Part shown: piece after piece, positions 17,154-26,861 of the stretch
How positions within the stretch are numbered: position 1 is the stretch's first letter
How the letters are laid out: each line of letters opens with the position of its first letter
Assembly: GCA_035455745.1 (NCBI GenBank)
Contig: DATIEP010000090.1
Location: 1-64,000, forward strand
Origin: JADGGM01 sp027307005
GTDB taxonomy: Bacteria > Gemmatimonadota > Gemmatimonadetes > Gemmatimonadales > Gemmatimonadaceae
Direction of reading: 5' to 3'
Length of the DNA stretch: 64,000 bases
Position numbers and translations under genes: made by a program
The notes under the pieces: model-generated
Told to the model about the DNA's origin: nothing
Database searches by the model: none
The model's input: only the letters and a program-made list of their open reading frames with translations

Positions 17154-18644
17154 CTACGCATTGGCGGTATCGATCTGCGCGCGCTGGAGTTTGCCCGAAA
17201 AATCGACGTAGCCCACTTTGGTCTCCGAGTAGAACTCGTACACTTCCCAGCCCCCCTCGCGGTGACCGTTGCCGGTTTGCTTCACACCGCCGAAGGGGAG
17301 GTGTGCTTCGGCGCCGATGGTTGGAGCATTGATGTAGGTGATACCGTTGTCCAGCTCGTTGAGCGCGCGGAAGGCGAGCGTCACGTTGCTCGTGTAGAGC
17401 GACGACGAGAGACCGTACTTCACGTCGTTGTTCACCGCGAAGGCTTCATCGGGAGTGCGGACCCGGATCACCGAGAGGAGCGGGCCAAAAATTTCCTCCT
17501 GTTCGAGGCGCGACCCCGCTTTGACGCCGGTGAAAATCGTCGGCTCGAAGAAGTGCCCGCGCTCGAGGCCATTCGCCGCGGCGCGCTTCCCGCCGCAGCG
17601 CAGCTCGGCGCCTTCGGTACGGCCGACGTCGACGTAGCGCTCCACCTTCTCCACGGCGCTCCGGTTGATCAGCGGTCCGACGTCGGTCCCATCCTTGCGG
17701 CCGTCGCCCAACCGAAGCGCCCGAACGCGCTTTTCCAGCATCGCGACGAAGGTGTCGTGAATCCCGTCTTCCAGAATGAGGCGGCTCGTGGCCGTGCAGC
17801 GTTGACCGGTGGTGCCGAACGCGCCCCACAGCACTCCCTCGAGCGCCAGATCCAGGTCCGCATCATTGAGGACGATCATCGCATTCTTGCCGCCCATCTC
17901 GAGCGAGAGCCGCTTGTGCATGCGCCCGCAGATTTCGCCCACGATGCGGCCCGTTTCGGTGGAGCCGGTGAACGAGATGATCGGGACGTCGGGGTGTTGG
18001 ACCAACGCCGCCCCCGCGTCCTCGCCGCGGCCGTGGACTAACTGAATCACGTCGGGTGGAAGTCCTGCCTCGAGCAGCAGCTCCACGAGCACCGTCACCG
18101 TATGCGGGACGTCCTCGGCCGGCTTGATGATGACGGCGTTCCCGCACAGGAGCGCCGGAAACATTTTCCAGGTGGGAATCGCCATCGGAAAATTGAACGG
18201 TGTCACGAGACCGGCGATCCCGATCGGCCGCCTAAAACTCATCGCCCACTTGTTGCGCAGTTCGCTGGGCACCGTGTGGCCGAAGAGGCGGCGGCCTTCG
18301 GACGCCGCGTAGTACGCGGTATCGATGCCTTCCTGCACATCGCCGCGCGTTTCGCTCAGCGGCTTGCCCATCTCGCGCGTCATGAGGGATGCGATGTCGT
18401 CCTTGCGCGCGGTGAGCAGGTCGCCGACCCGACGCAGCACATCACCGCGACCCGGCGCCGGCGTACGGCGCCAGATATCGAATCCTTTCCGGGCCGATGC
18501 CACCGCGCGATTCACGTCGTCGGGACTGGACAGCGGGAAGGTGCCGATCACGTCCTTCGTGTCGGCTGGATTGAGGTTCTCGAAGGTGGCGTTGGTGCAG
18601 GCGTCGACCCAGCGTCCGCCGATGAAGTTCTGAAAGGTCATCAT
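17154..18644 (-). CDS. NAD(P)-dependent aldehyde dehydrogenase
   Basis: A 496-aa ALDH superfamily enzyme that oxidises an aldehyde or semialdehyde to the acid. The catalytic set is present: Asn151 (TPFNFPM), Glu249 (SLEMGGKNA) and Cys283 (TGQRCTATS), with the coenzyme loop FTGSTETGR at 225-233. The C-terminal PFGGVKQTGNGHREGG resembles semialdehyde dehydrogenases such as the YcbD/ketoglutarate-semialdehyde group, but the substrate is not certain. The start is one of two tandem ATGs (18644 or 18641). It sits 29 bp after a small membrane protein gene and about 36 bp before lepB. Confidence 0.92.
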   Translation of the reverse strand: MMTFQNFIGGRWVDACTNATFENLNPADTKDVIGTFPLSSPDDVNRAVASARKGFDIWRRTPAPGRGDVLRRVGDLLTARKDDIASLMTREMGKPLSETRGDVQEGIDTAYYAASEGRRLFGHTVPSELRNKWAMSFRRPIGIAGLVTPFNFPMAIPTWKMFPALLCGNAVIIKPAEDVPHTVTVLVELLLEAGLPPDVIQLVHGRGEDAGAALVQHPDVPIISFTGSTETGRIVGEICGRMHKRLSLEMGGKNAMIVLNDADLDLALEGVLWGAFGTTGQRCTATSRLILEDGIHDTFVAMLEKRVRALRLGDGRKDGTDVGPLINRSAVEKVERYVDVGRTEGAELRCGGKRAAANGLERGHFFEPTIFTGVKAGSRLEQEEIFGPLLSVIRVRTPDEAFAVNNDVKYGLSSSLYTSNVTLAFRALNELDNGITYINAPTIGAEAHLPFGGVKQTGNGHREGGWEVYEFYSETKVGYVDFSGKLQRAQIDTANA

Positions 18645-18673
18645 GATACGACGTGTGGGTTGCGGTTCATGAC

Positions 18674-19144
18674 TCACCCGCACATCCAGATCGCCGGATG
18701 CGCGGGATCGGGTTTGGCGTAGCCGATGCGCGGCAGCACTTGTTGGGCAGCGAGGAGCGCGCCCCAGAGAATGAGCAGGAGCGACAGCACATGGCCGCTG
18801 GCCGACCGGTGGCGCCACGTCCAGATGGCGCTCCATCCCCCGGCGACGATCACGACGACCGATGCCGCAAGATAGCCGAACAAGCCCATGCCGCACTTGG
18901 TGGAGTACGGCCAGAACATGATCGCCACGCCTAACGCGATGGCGAGCAGCAGCCGCGCCAGGACGCCGAGCGTCGAGGTCGTGCGCGCCGGGGCGGCCGG
19001 CGCGTTAGGCGCTGGCGCCGCCTTGCCCGGCTTGGCCGGCTTGCCGCCGCCCTTCGCTTGCTGCTGCGGCAGCAGCGCGTCGTCGGACAGCGACTCGAGC
19101 TGCTGGTCGATCTTGCGCAGCTCCTTGTCCCAATCGGTGCTCAT
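18674..19144 (-). CDS. Small membrane protein of unknown function
   Basis: 156 aa. The N-terminal 50 residues are polar with a probable coiled segment (DWDKELRKIDQQLESL) and a Pro/Ala/Lys-rich linker. Three or four hydrophobic helices follow (VLARLLLAIALGVAIMFW, GLFGYLAASVVVIVAGGW, VLSLLLILWGALLAAQQVL). The C-terminus ends PAIWMCG. I do not recognise the family. It lies 24 bp downstream of the NtrX-like regulator gene and 29 bp upstream of the aldehyde dehydrogenase, so it is probably in the same transcript. Confidence 0.75.
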   Translation of the reverse strand: MSTDWDKELRKIDQQLESLSDDALLPQQQAKGGGKPAKPGKAAPAPNAPAAPARTTSTLGVLARLLLAIALGVAIMFWPYSTKCGMGLFGYLAASVVVIVAGGWSAIWTWRHRSASGHVLSLLLILWGALLAAQQVLPRIGYAKPDPAHPAIWMCG

Positions 19145-19168
19145 CGCACCCTCCGCGTCCGAAGATCC

Positions 19169-20532
<1,364 letters not shown>

Positions 20533-20536
<4 letters not shown>

Positions 20537-21195
20537 GGCAGCGTCTTGTACAAGGTGATCTTGCCGTCGTGCACCCGCACGTCGGCGATGTAGCGCGGCA
20601 CCGCGAACGGCAGTCCGTTAGGCGACGCACCCGGCGGCCGCGCCTCGCGTCCCATGCGCCCCACCAGGTTCGGAATCATCGCCGATGGCACCACCAGATC
20701 CTTGATCCGTATGTTGGTCACCCGGAACTCCGCGAGCCCGGGCTCCGTGATCGCCAGCGCGCCGGTGAACTCCACCGGCTCGCGGTCGCTCAACACCCCG
20801 GCCACCGGACCGAACGCTGCCGGACCGCCGAAGTCGGACAGGCGCACCTCGGCGCGCATGGCCAGCTGCTCGCCGATCGCCGCCGCCTCGACATCGGACG
20901 CCGACGACGGCAGCTCGCGCGTGAGTGCATCGAAGACGTAACTCGCAAAATCCCCCGGCGCCACGTTGGCGAACACCGGTCCGCTGCGAGCGCCGAGTCG
21001 ATCGATCGCATCGCGGGCGCGCGAGCTGCCCAGCGCGCTGATCGGCTCCCAGTGCGCAGCCGCCTGCTCGGCCGACGGCGATCCGCCGGCGAACCGCTTC
21101 ACCGCCGGCTCCCACTGCCCGCGGAAGAGCCAGGCCACCGCGCCAAGGAAGACGATCAGCACGAGACAGCCGAGCGAGCGGAGGCAGCTGCCCAT
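20533..21195 (-). CDS. Membrane-anchored protein of unknown function
   Basis: 220 aa with one N-terminal hydrophobic helix (CLVLIVFLGAVAWLF) and a periplasmic or extracytoplasmic remainder with no recognisable domain. It shares its start base with the thpR stop (TAATG) and overlaps the NtrX-like regulator by 4 bp, so it is translationally coupled to both. It could be a signal-input or envelope component. No motif supports more. Confidence 0.75.
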
Positions 21196-21770
21196 TAGTC
21201 CGCTCGCCCGAGTGCGATGGGGGCGAGCACGGTATGTCGCGCTCCGCTCGCCCCGAGCTCGCTCTGCATCAGGTCCACGCTCTGCGCGGGCGCCGAGGTC
21301 TGGAATCGCACGGCGCGCGCCGCCGTCGCGATGGCGCGCGCGTCAGCGCTCGACACGCGGTCGCGCGTGCGGCCGAGCGTGAGGTGCGGACGAAACGGGC
21401 GCGCGTCCAACGCATAGCCCAGCGACGCACACGCGCGTTCGACGTCGTGCTGCAGCAGTTCGAGTTTCGGCTCTGGTGTCACACCCATCCATACGACGCG
21501 CGGCGCGCGAAGGTTCGGGAACGCACCGAGGCCGCCCAGGTCGAGCGTGAACGCGCAGTGCGGAGCGAGCGCGGCGCCGAGTGCGTCGCGCAGCGGGCCC
21601 GCGGAGGCGTCGGGCTGCTCGCCCAGGAACTTGAGCGTGATGTGCAGGTGGTCGTCGTCGAGCCATTTCACCGCGTGTCGATCCTGCGTGGCGTCACGCA
21701 TCGGGGCCGTGGCCGCGCGGATGTCGCGGCGAACGGATGCGGGCAGATTAATGGCCAGAAAGAGCCGCAC
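21195..21770 (-). CDS. thpR: RNA 2',3'-cyclic phosphodiesterase (ThpR)
   Basis: A 191-aa 2H-family phosphoesterase (2'-5' RNA ligase/cyclic phosphodiesterase). Both HxTx motifs are present: HITL at 43-46 and HLTL at 129-132. The start is GTG 21770, giving MRLFLAINLP, the typical N-terminus; the upstream part of the frame is antisense noise. It overlaps the preceding 76-codon gene by 23 bp and touches the next gene. The enzyme hydrolyses RNA 2',3'-cyclic phosphates, and its physiological role is not settled. Confidence 0.9.
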   Translation of the reverse strand: MRLFLAINLPASVRRDIRAATAPMRDATQDRHAVKWLDDDHLHITLKFLGEQPDASAGPLRDALGAALAPHCAFTLDLGGLGAFPNLRAPRVVWMGVTPEPKLELLQHDVERACASLGYALDARPFRPHLTLGRTRDRVSSADARAIATAARAVRFQTSAPAQSVDLMQSELGASGARHTVLAPIALGRAD

Positions 21771-21978
21771 GTTCGTCCGTCGCGCTCGCCATCTCGAGCG
21801 CGACCGTCTTGAAGCCGTGTTGGGCCGCGAGGTCGACCACGGCGCGCCGCAGCGCGGCATCGCGCAGGCGCTCCGCGACTCCGTTAGGCACGGTGATCAC
21901 CGCCAGCGCACCGCGTGCTTCGACGCGGGCCTCCACACCGTGCGCCGCGAGCGCCTGGGCGAGCGACGGCGCGCTCAC
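21748..21978 (-). CDS. Small protein of unknown function between larE and thpR
   Basis: A 76-aa frame starting at GTG 21978, overlapping the larE stop (GTGA). The sequence has an alternating strand-helix look: LAQALAAHGVEARVEA, then ALAVITVPNGVAE, a helix RLRDAALRRAVVDLAAQHG and a strand KTVALEM. Support for coding is the overlap at both ends and a compact alpha/beta pattern. I recognise no family. Confidence 0.6.
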   Translation of the reverse strand: MSAPSLAQALAAHGVEARVEARGALAVITVPNGVAERLRDAALRRAVVDLAAQHGFKTVALEMASATDERAALSGH

Positions 21979-22877
21979 GCGCCGGCGGGGGCAATGACGT
22001 TGAGGGAGCCCGACCGGAATCCCCGGAGGTCCATCGCCACACGCGCAAACCCGGCCTCGCGCACCGCCGCGGTGATGGCGTGCACGCGAGGTGGTGCGAG
22101 CCACGCGTCGAGGCGGTCGGCGGAGATTTCCACGCGCGCCAGATCGCCGTGGTGCCGCACGCGCAAATCGCCATCGATGCCGAGCGCGCGGAGCGCGGAT
22201 TCCGCCCGCTCCACTTGCCGGAGGCGCTCGATGGTGACCGCGCTTCCGTAAGGCAGCCGCGACGACAGGCACGGCGACGACGGCTGCGACCACGTCGGGA
22301 GTCCGCGCGCTTTCGAAAGCGCGCGGATCTCATCCTTGGTGAAGCCGAGCTCCGCCAGCGGCGACGAGACAGCGTGCTCGTCCGCGGCTTGCCGTCCCGG
22401 GCGCCAATCGGTGGCGTCGTCGGCGTTAGTCCCGTCGATGATCGTGTCGAAGCCGCGCTCGTCGGCAACCGCGCGCAGCACCGACCACAACTCGGTCTTG
22501 CAGAAGTAGCAGCGATTGCTCGGATTCGCGACGTAGCGCGGGTCGAGCATCTCGTGCGTGCGAACCTCGAGCACCGGGATGTCGAACTTCGCGGCGAGCG
22601 CGCGGGCGGCGTCCCATTGCGCGTCGGGATACGATGGAGATCTGCCAATCACCGCCAGAAACCTCGACGGCCCGATGGCTTCGAGCGCGACGCACGCGAG
22701 GTATGCCGAGTCGACACCGCCGCTGAAACCAAGAATGACTGACGATCGAACCGCGAGCCAGGCGATGAGGCGCCGTTCTTTCTCGCGCGCGGTGGAAGTG
22801 GCGGAGTCTGCCGCCCGTGGCGAATCGTCGGTCGCTGGCGCTTCCGCCCTCGCTGCCTCGGTCAGGACTGGCTCCAT
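21975..22877 (-). CDS. larE: ATP-dependent sacrificial sulfur transferase LarE family
   Basis: A 300-aa PP-loop protein. The ATP pyrophosphatase loop SGGVDS is at 52-57, followed by DGTNADD at 148-154. The region SPCLSSRLPYG holds Cys203, at the position of the cysteine that gives up its sulfur in Lactobacillus LarE. A second pair, NRCYFCKTEL (Cys123, Cys126), lies earlier. In lactate-racemase organisms LarE makes the nickel-pincer cofactor. larA, larB and larC are not visible here, so the sulfur acceptor is uncertain. The start is ATG 22877, 46 bp after the JAMM-like gene. Confidence 0.88.
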   Translation of the reverse strand: MEPVLTEAARAEAPATDDSPRAADSATSTAREKERRLIAWLAVRSSVILGFSGGVDSAYLACVALEAIGPSRFLAVIGRSPSYPDAQWDAARALAAKFDIPVLEVRTHEMLDPRYVANPSNRCYFCKTELWSVLRAVADERGFDTIIDGTNADDATDWRPGRQAADEHAVSSPLAELGFTKDEIRALSKARGLPTWSQPSSPCLSSRLPYGSAVTIERLRQVERAESALRALGIDGDLRVRHHGDLARVEISADRLDAWLAPPRVHAITAAVREAGFARVAMDLRGFRSGSLNVIAPAGA

Positions 22878-22923
22878 GACGGAAACGTAGTCCTGGCCGG
22901 CGCGGGCGGAAGTGCGCGAACGA

Positions 22924-23511
22924 TCAGTGCATGACCACAGTGATCGGGTGAAGCACGCTGCCATCGGGACCGCGCGCGGCGGCGTCGATCGAATCGACAT
23001 CCCACACGACGAGGATGGCCGGGTCGTCGCCCGAGGCGAAGGTGGCCAGATCCTGTTTCGACAATCCCGCTTCCTTGAGCGCGTGCCCATCGAACGCGGC
23101 GCGGTACGGATGCGTGTGCCAGGCGCCGACGAAGTCTTTGATGCTGTCGCACGTTCCGGTCACGGCGAACTGAAGCTGCCGCATGTCGTGCGACGGAACG
23201 CTCGCCGTGACGAACAACGTGTCGTGCGAGATGGAGCCCTCCATGCATCCCATGTACTCGCGCTGGGTCGGCTTGCCGCTGCCGATCATCTGCGTGAGTG
23301 TGTTTTCACCTGCGAGCTCGTTCCAGTGCGCGTTGTTGCGGCTCCAGATCGCATTCATGCTGTCGCGTACGGACCCGTTGACGATGATGGTGCCGAGTTG
23401 AGGTGGAAACGTGAGGTGGCGCGCGGCGATGAGCAGTGGCGCAACGAGCACCAGCCAAGCGGCGCGCCGCCAGACATTCGGCGACGGACGGGGCGACCCT
23501 GGGTGAGGCAT
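22924..23511 (-). CDS. Membrane-anchored JAMM/Mov34-like metalloprotein (putative)
   Basis: 195 aa from ATG 23511. One N-terminal hydrophobic helix (AAWLVLVAPLLIAA) would anchor or export it. The body resembles the JAB/JAMM fold: YMGCMEGSISHD (residues 87-98), then the metal motif HTHP at 132-135 and SKQD at 151-154, followed by LVVWD. JAMM peptidases usually have a shorter spacing between HxHP and SxxD, so this is a divergent or inserted version and activity is uncertain. It is upstream of larE. The 257 bp upstream to comM contain nothing I can identify and may hold the promoter. Confidence 0.6.
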   Translation of the reverse strand: MPHPGSPRPSPNVWRRAAWLVLVAPLLIAARHLTFPPQLGTIIVNGSVRDSMNAIWSRNNAHWNELAGENTLTQMIGSGKPTQREYMGCMEGSISHDTLFVTASVPSHDMRQLQFAVTGTCDSIKDFVGAWHTHPYRAAFDGHALKEAGLSKQDLATFASGDDPAILVVWDVDSIDAAARGPDGSVLHPITVVMH

Positions 23512-23768
23512 CGGTACTGCGCTCCTTTTGTTGTGCGCTGAACGAGGGCGGTGATCCATCGGGCCGCGCAGCGCGCAATTTCTTCGCGGCGAGAGGGCAG
23601 CATTTCAGGACGCGTGCCACATTTGGAATAAGAACACGCGCAGCGATTGAATTCCCACTATTGCGACGCGGCTTCGCGTTCCGCGTCACAACGAGCCGAG
23701 CGAGACACACGGCTGCATGGCGGCCTCGGCCGTGCGACTGGGGGAGCGCAACAACGACTCGACTTCCG

Positions 23769-25310
23769 TTAGGAGGAGGCAAAGTAATCATCGGCGGACG
23801 GGTCGGCCGGACGAAAGCGCAGCGCTTCCGCGAGGTGCGGGAGCGCGATGGCGGATTCGCCATCGAGATCGGCAATGGTGCGCGCGACTTTGATCACACG
23901 GTGATACCCGCGAGCCGTGAGTGTGACGCGGCGGGCGGCACGGTCGAGGAGCGCGCGGGCTTCGGGCGCGAGGTCGGCGAGTGCGGCGAGGCGGCCGGGC
24001 GGCGCCTGGGCGTTGCAGGAACACTCGGGCGTCGATTGATAGCGGTCGCGCTGGCACAGCCTGGCAGCATCGACGCGTTGGCGAATGGCGGCCGATGATT
24101 CGGCCGTGCGCGGCGCCATGAGCGTGCGAAGACTCACCGCGCCGACGTGGACGTGGAGATCGATGCGATCGGTCATGGGCCCGCTCAGGCGGGCGCGGTA
24201 TCGGGCGATGTCGCCGGCGGCGCAGGAACATTGTCGAGCGGGGTCGCCCGCGTTGCCGCACGGGCACGGGTTCATGGCGCCGATGAGGGTGAATCGCGCC
24301 GGGAATGACACGGTGTGTGCGGCGCGCGCGATGATGACCTTGCCGTCTTCCATCGGTTGGCGAAGGGATTCCATCACGTGACGGCGGAATTCGAGCAGCT
24401 CGTCGAGGAAGAGCACGCCGAAATGGGCGAGACTGACTTCGCCCGGTCGCGGCGGGTTTCCGCCGCCGATGAGGCCTGCGTCCGAGATGGTGTGGTGTGG
24501 CGCGCGGAACGGGCGGACGGAGGTGCGCGGCAGAGTCGAGTCGATGAGGCCGGCGACGGACTGGATGGCCGTGACTTCGAGCGCTTCGGATTCTTCGAGT
24601 GCCGGGAGGATGCCGGGGAGGCGGCGGGCGAGCATTGTTTTGCCGGCGCCGGGCGGTCCGACCATGAGGACGTTGTGGCCGCCGGCGGCGGCGATCTCGA
24701 GGGCGCGTTTGGCGGTGTCCTGCCCTGCGACGTCGGTGAAGTCGGGGCCGGGATCGTCGCCGGCGGGGGGCGGCAGCGTGCACGCCACCGGCGTTAGGCG
24801 GCGTCCGGCGAGGGCGGCGGTGAGCCTAGCCAGGGTGGGCGGAGCGCAGAGCGGGACGGCGCTCACCAGGCGCGCTTCGGCGACGTTGTCGGGTGGGAGG
24901 ACGAGCGTCGTGTTGGTGCGTTGGGCGGCGCGGCGGGCGATGGGCAGCGCGCCACGCACGGGTCGGAGCGAGCCATCGAGGCCCAACTCGCCGATGGCGA
25001 TGATACCGGCCAGCGGATCGGGCGCGAGCTGTCCGGTGGCGACGAGGATGCCCAACGCGATCGGGAGGTCGAAGGCGGTCCCATCCTTTTTCCGGTCGGC
25101 AGGGGCCAGGTTCACGGTCACGCGACGCGGCGGGAGGGTGAAACCGGAGTTGACTAACGCTGCGCCGACCCGCTCGCGGCTTTCTTTCACCGCGCCGGCG
25201 GGGAGGCCGACGATGGTCCACGCCGGCAGACCGCGCGCGGCATCGACCTCGACGGTGACGTCGTAGGCTTCGATGCCGAGAATGGCGGCGGATTGAATCG
25301 CGGCAAGCAT
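23769..25310 (-). CDS. comM: ComM / YifB family Mg-chelatase-like AAA ATPase
   Basis: A 513-aa protein. N-terminal Lon-like (ChlI-associated) domain from about 1-170, Mg-chelatase AAA+ domain with Walker A GPPGAGKTM at 218-226, and a C-terminal helical domain. A Cys cluster CPCGNAGDPARQCSC is present. ComM drives branch migration of incoming DNA in natural transformation in Proteobacteria; in other phyla the role is inferred. The start is ATG 25310, since upstream codons are antisense to no conserved region. The stop TAA lies in a CCTAACG word. It is 115 bp downstream of an acyltransferase gene on the same strand. Confidence 0.93.
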   Translation of the reverse strand: MLAAIQSAAILGIEAYDVTVEVDAARGLPAWTIVGLPAGAVKESRERVGAALVNSGFTLPPRRVTVNLAPADRKKDGTAFDLPIALGILVATGQLAPDPLAGIIAIGELGLDGSLRPVRGALPIARRAAQRTNTTLVLPPDNVAEARLVSAVPLCAPPTLARLTAALAGRRLTPVACTLPPPAGDDPGPDFTDVAGQDTAKRALEIAAAGGHNVLMVGPPGAGKTMLARRLPGILPALEESEALEVTAIQSVAGLIDSTLPRTSVRPFRAPHHTISDAGLIGGGNPPRPGEVSLAHFGVLFLDELLEFRRHVMESLRQPMEDGKVIIARAAHTVSFPARFTLIGAMNPCPCGNAGDPARQCSCAAGDIARYRARLSGPMTDRIDLHVHVGAVSLRTLMAPRTAESSAAIRQRVDAARLCQRDRYQSTPECSCNAQAPPGRLAALADLAPEARALLDRAARRVTLTARGYHRVIKVARTIADLDGESAIALPHLAEALRFRPADPSADDYFASS

Positions 25311-25425
25311 GGCGGCAACATGCCGTGCATCGACGCGCGGACCCGCATCAAATGCGCGCGCGACGGCGCGAAACAGTGCGCCGATGAAACGGCGGCGGCG
25401 CGCAGCGCGAGCATGGCGGTCGGTG

Positions 25426-26667
25426 TCAGCCGGCGCCCGCGATCGCCGCGCCCGGCGCACCAGCCGCCTGTGGCTGCCCGGCGTCCGTCGGATCGCGCGG
25501 CGCTCGCACGGATGGCGCGTACGCGAAATACCGCTTGAGCTTGAGAAATTGCTTCTCGTACAAATTCCAGCTCACGAAGGCGGCCGCGAACGCGAGCAGT
25601 CCGCACAGCACGCCTAACGCAAGCGACGGCAGGACGTGCGAGCCGAACACCGCCGGCACGCGGTTCCCCGGGAACACCAGCGGCTGCACGTGCGCCCAGA
25701 TCGGCACGTGGAAGACGTACATCGCGTAACTGTACTTGCCTAACGCGCGCAGCCATCGGGCGCCGAGCGCGCGCGCCGGAATGGTCCCGCGCACCGCGGT
25801 CGCACCAGCGGCCACGAGCCCGCCCCACCCGATCGCCATGATCGTGTAGCCCGGCCCTTCTTCCCACCCGCCGTACGTCCACAACCCGCCGTGCGCGTGG
25901 AACACCGCCACCGTGATGGCCGCCGCCATCACGCCCAGCCCGATGAAAATCCGCGAGCCGACGTACGCGAGACGGTGGTCGGCCAACACGATCGCCACGA
26001 GCGCGCCCACCGCCAGCGAATCGAGACGCGCCGGCGTGAGTGCATACGGCGCGATCGGCGCCGCGTCGTGCGCGCGCAGCCACAGCCGGAAGACAGGCGC
26101 GCCGATGATGATGGCGCCGCACACGATCGCCAGGCGACGCCGCGTGAGCAGCAGCACGAGCGTCGGCCACAGCAGGTAGAACTGCTCTTCGACGGCCAAC
26201 GACCAGAACGGACCCGTCCAGAAATAGTTAGGCGGCTCGGTGCGCCGGACGAACGCGAGCCACCAGTTGTCCAGGTAGCTCCACCACCACCCCTGCTCGT
26301 GCCACAGGTAATGGTCGTCGGCCGTCGTCCCCCGATGGACGACCAGCAGGAAGTACAGCGCCAGAAATCCGTAATACAACGGGAAAATGCGCAGCGCCCG
26401 GCGGCCGTAAAACGTACGGTAGTAGCGCGGCGCGCCCTTCGCGTCGAGCAGCAAGGTCGTGATCAGAAGACCCGACAACACGAAAAACAGGTCGACGCCT
26501 GCCCAACCGGCGCCTAACACGCGGTGGACGAGCCGGTCGCCCGACGTGGCGTCGGGCATGCGCAGCGTGAAGTGAAACGCCATTACGGCGAGGATCGCCA
26601 GGCCGCGCACGCCGTCCAGCGCGGGCACGTGGCGCCGCGCGGGATGCAACTCCGTCGGCTCTGCCAT
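25426..26667 (-). CDS. Acyltransferase family 3 (OafA/YrhL-like) membrane protein
   Basis: 413 aa from ATG 26667. It is polytopic, with about ten membrane segments. The N-terminus has the family signature ALDGVRGLAILAVMAFHF, with the conserved His32. RRALRIFPLYYG and FWSLAVEEQFYLLWP are further family blocks. Members O-acylate surface polysaccharides, peptidoglycan or lipids in the inner membrane. The acceptor is unknown. A divergent histidine kinase gene starts 194 bp away. Confidence 0.92.
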   Translation of the reverse strand: MAEPTELHPARRHVPALDGVRGLAILAVMAFHFTLRMPDATSGDRLVHRVLGAGWAGVDLFFVLSGLLITTLLLDAKGAPRYYRTFYGRRALRIFPLYYGFLALYFLLVVHRGTTADDHYLWHEQGWWWSYLDNWWLAFVRRTEPPNYFWTGPFWSLAVEEQFYLLWPTLVLLLTRRRLAIVCGAIIIGAPVFRLWLRAHDAAPIAPYALTPARLDSLAVGALVAIVLADHRLAYVGSRIFIGLGVMAAAITVAVFHAHGGLWTYGGWEEGPGYTIMAIGWGGLVAAGATAVRGTIPARALGARWLRALGKYSYAMYVFHVPIWAHVQPLVFPGNRVPAVFGSHVLPSLALGVLCGLLAFAAAFVSWNLYEKQFLKLKRYFAYAPSVRAPRDPTDAGQPQAAGAPGAAIAGAG

Positions 26668-26861
26668 GGAGTAGGGTGTCGACTGCCAGGAGCGTGCCGT
26701 CCTCGACGCCACTGCCGAGGACGTCGCGCACGATGACGGACGCGTGCCTCTACGCGTCATCTGGACGAGACTCAGCGGAACCGTCCCGACGTTTCGGCCC
26801 ACGACGGCTGGCGCGCCGCCCGGTTTCCACCTAGATACACGAGCACTGCCGTGCCTCCACC

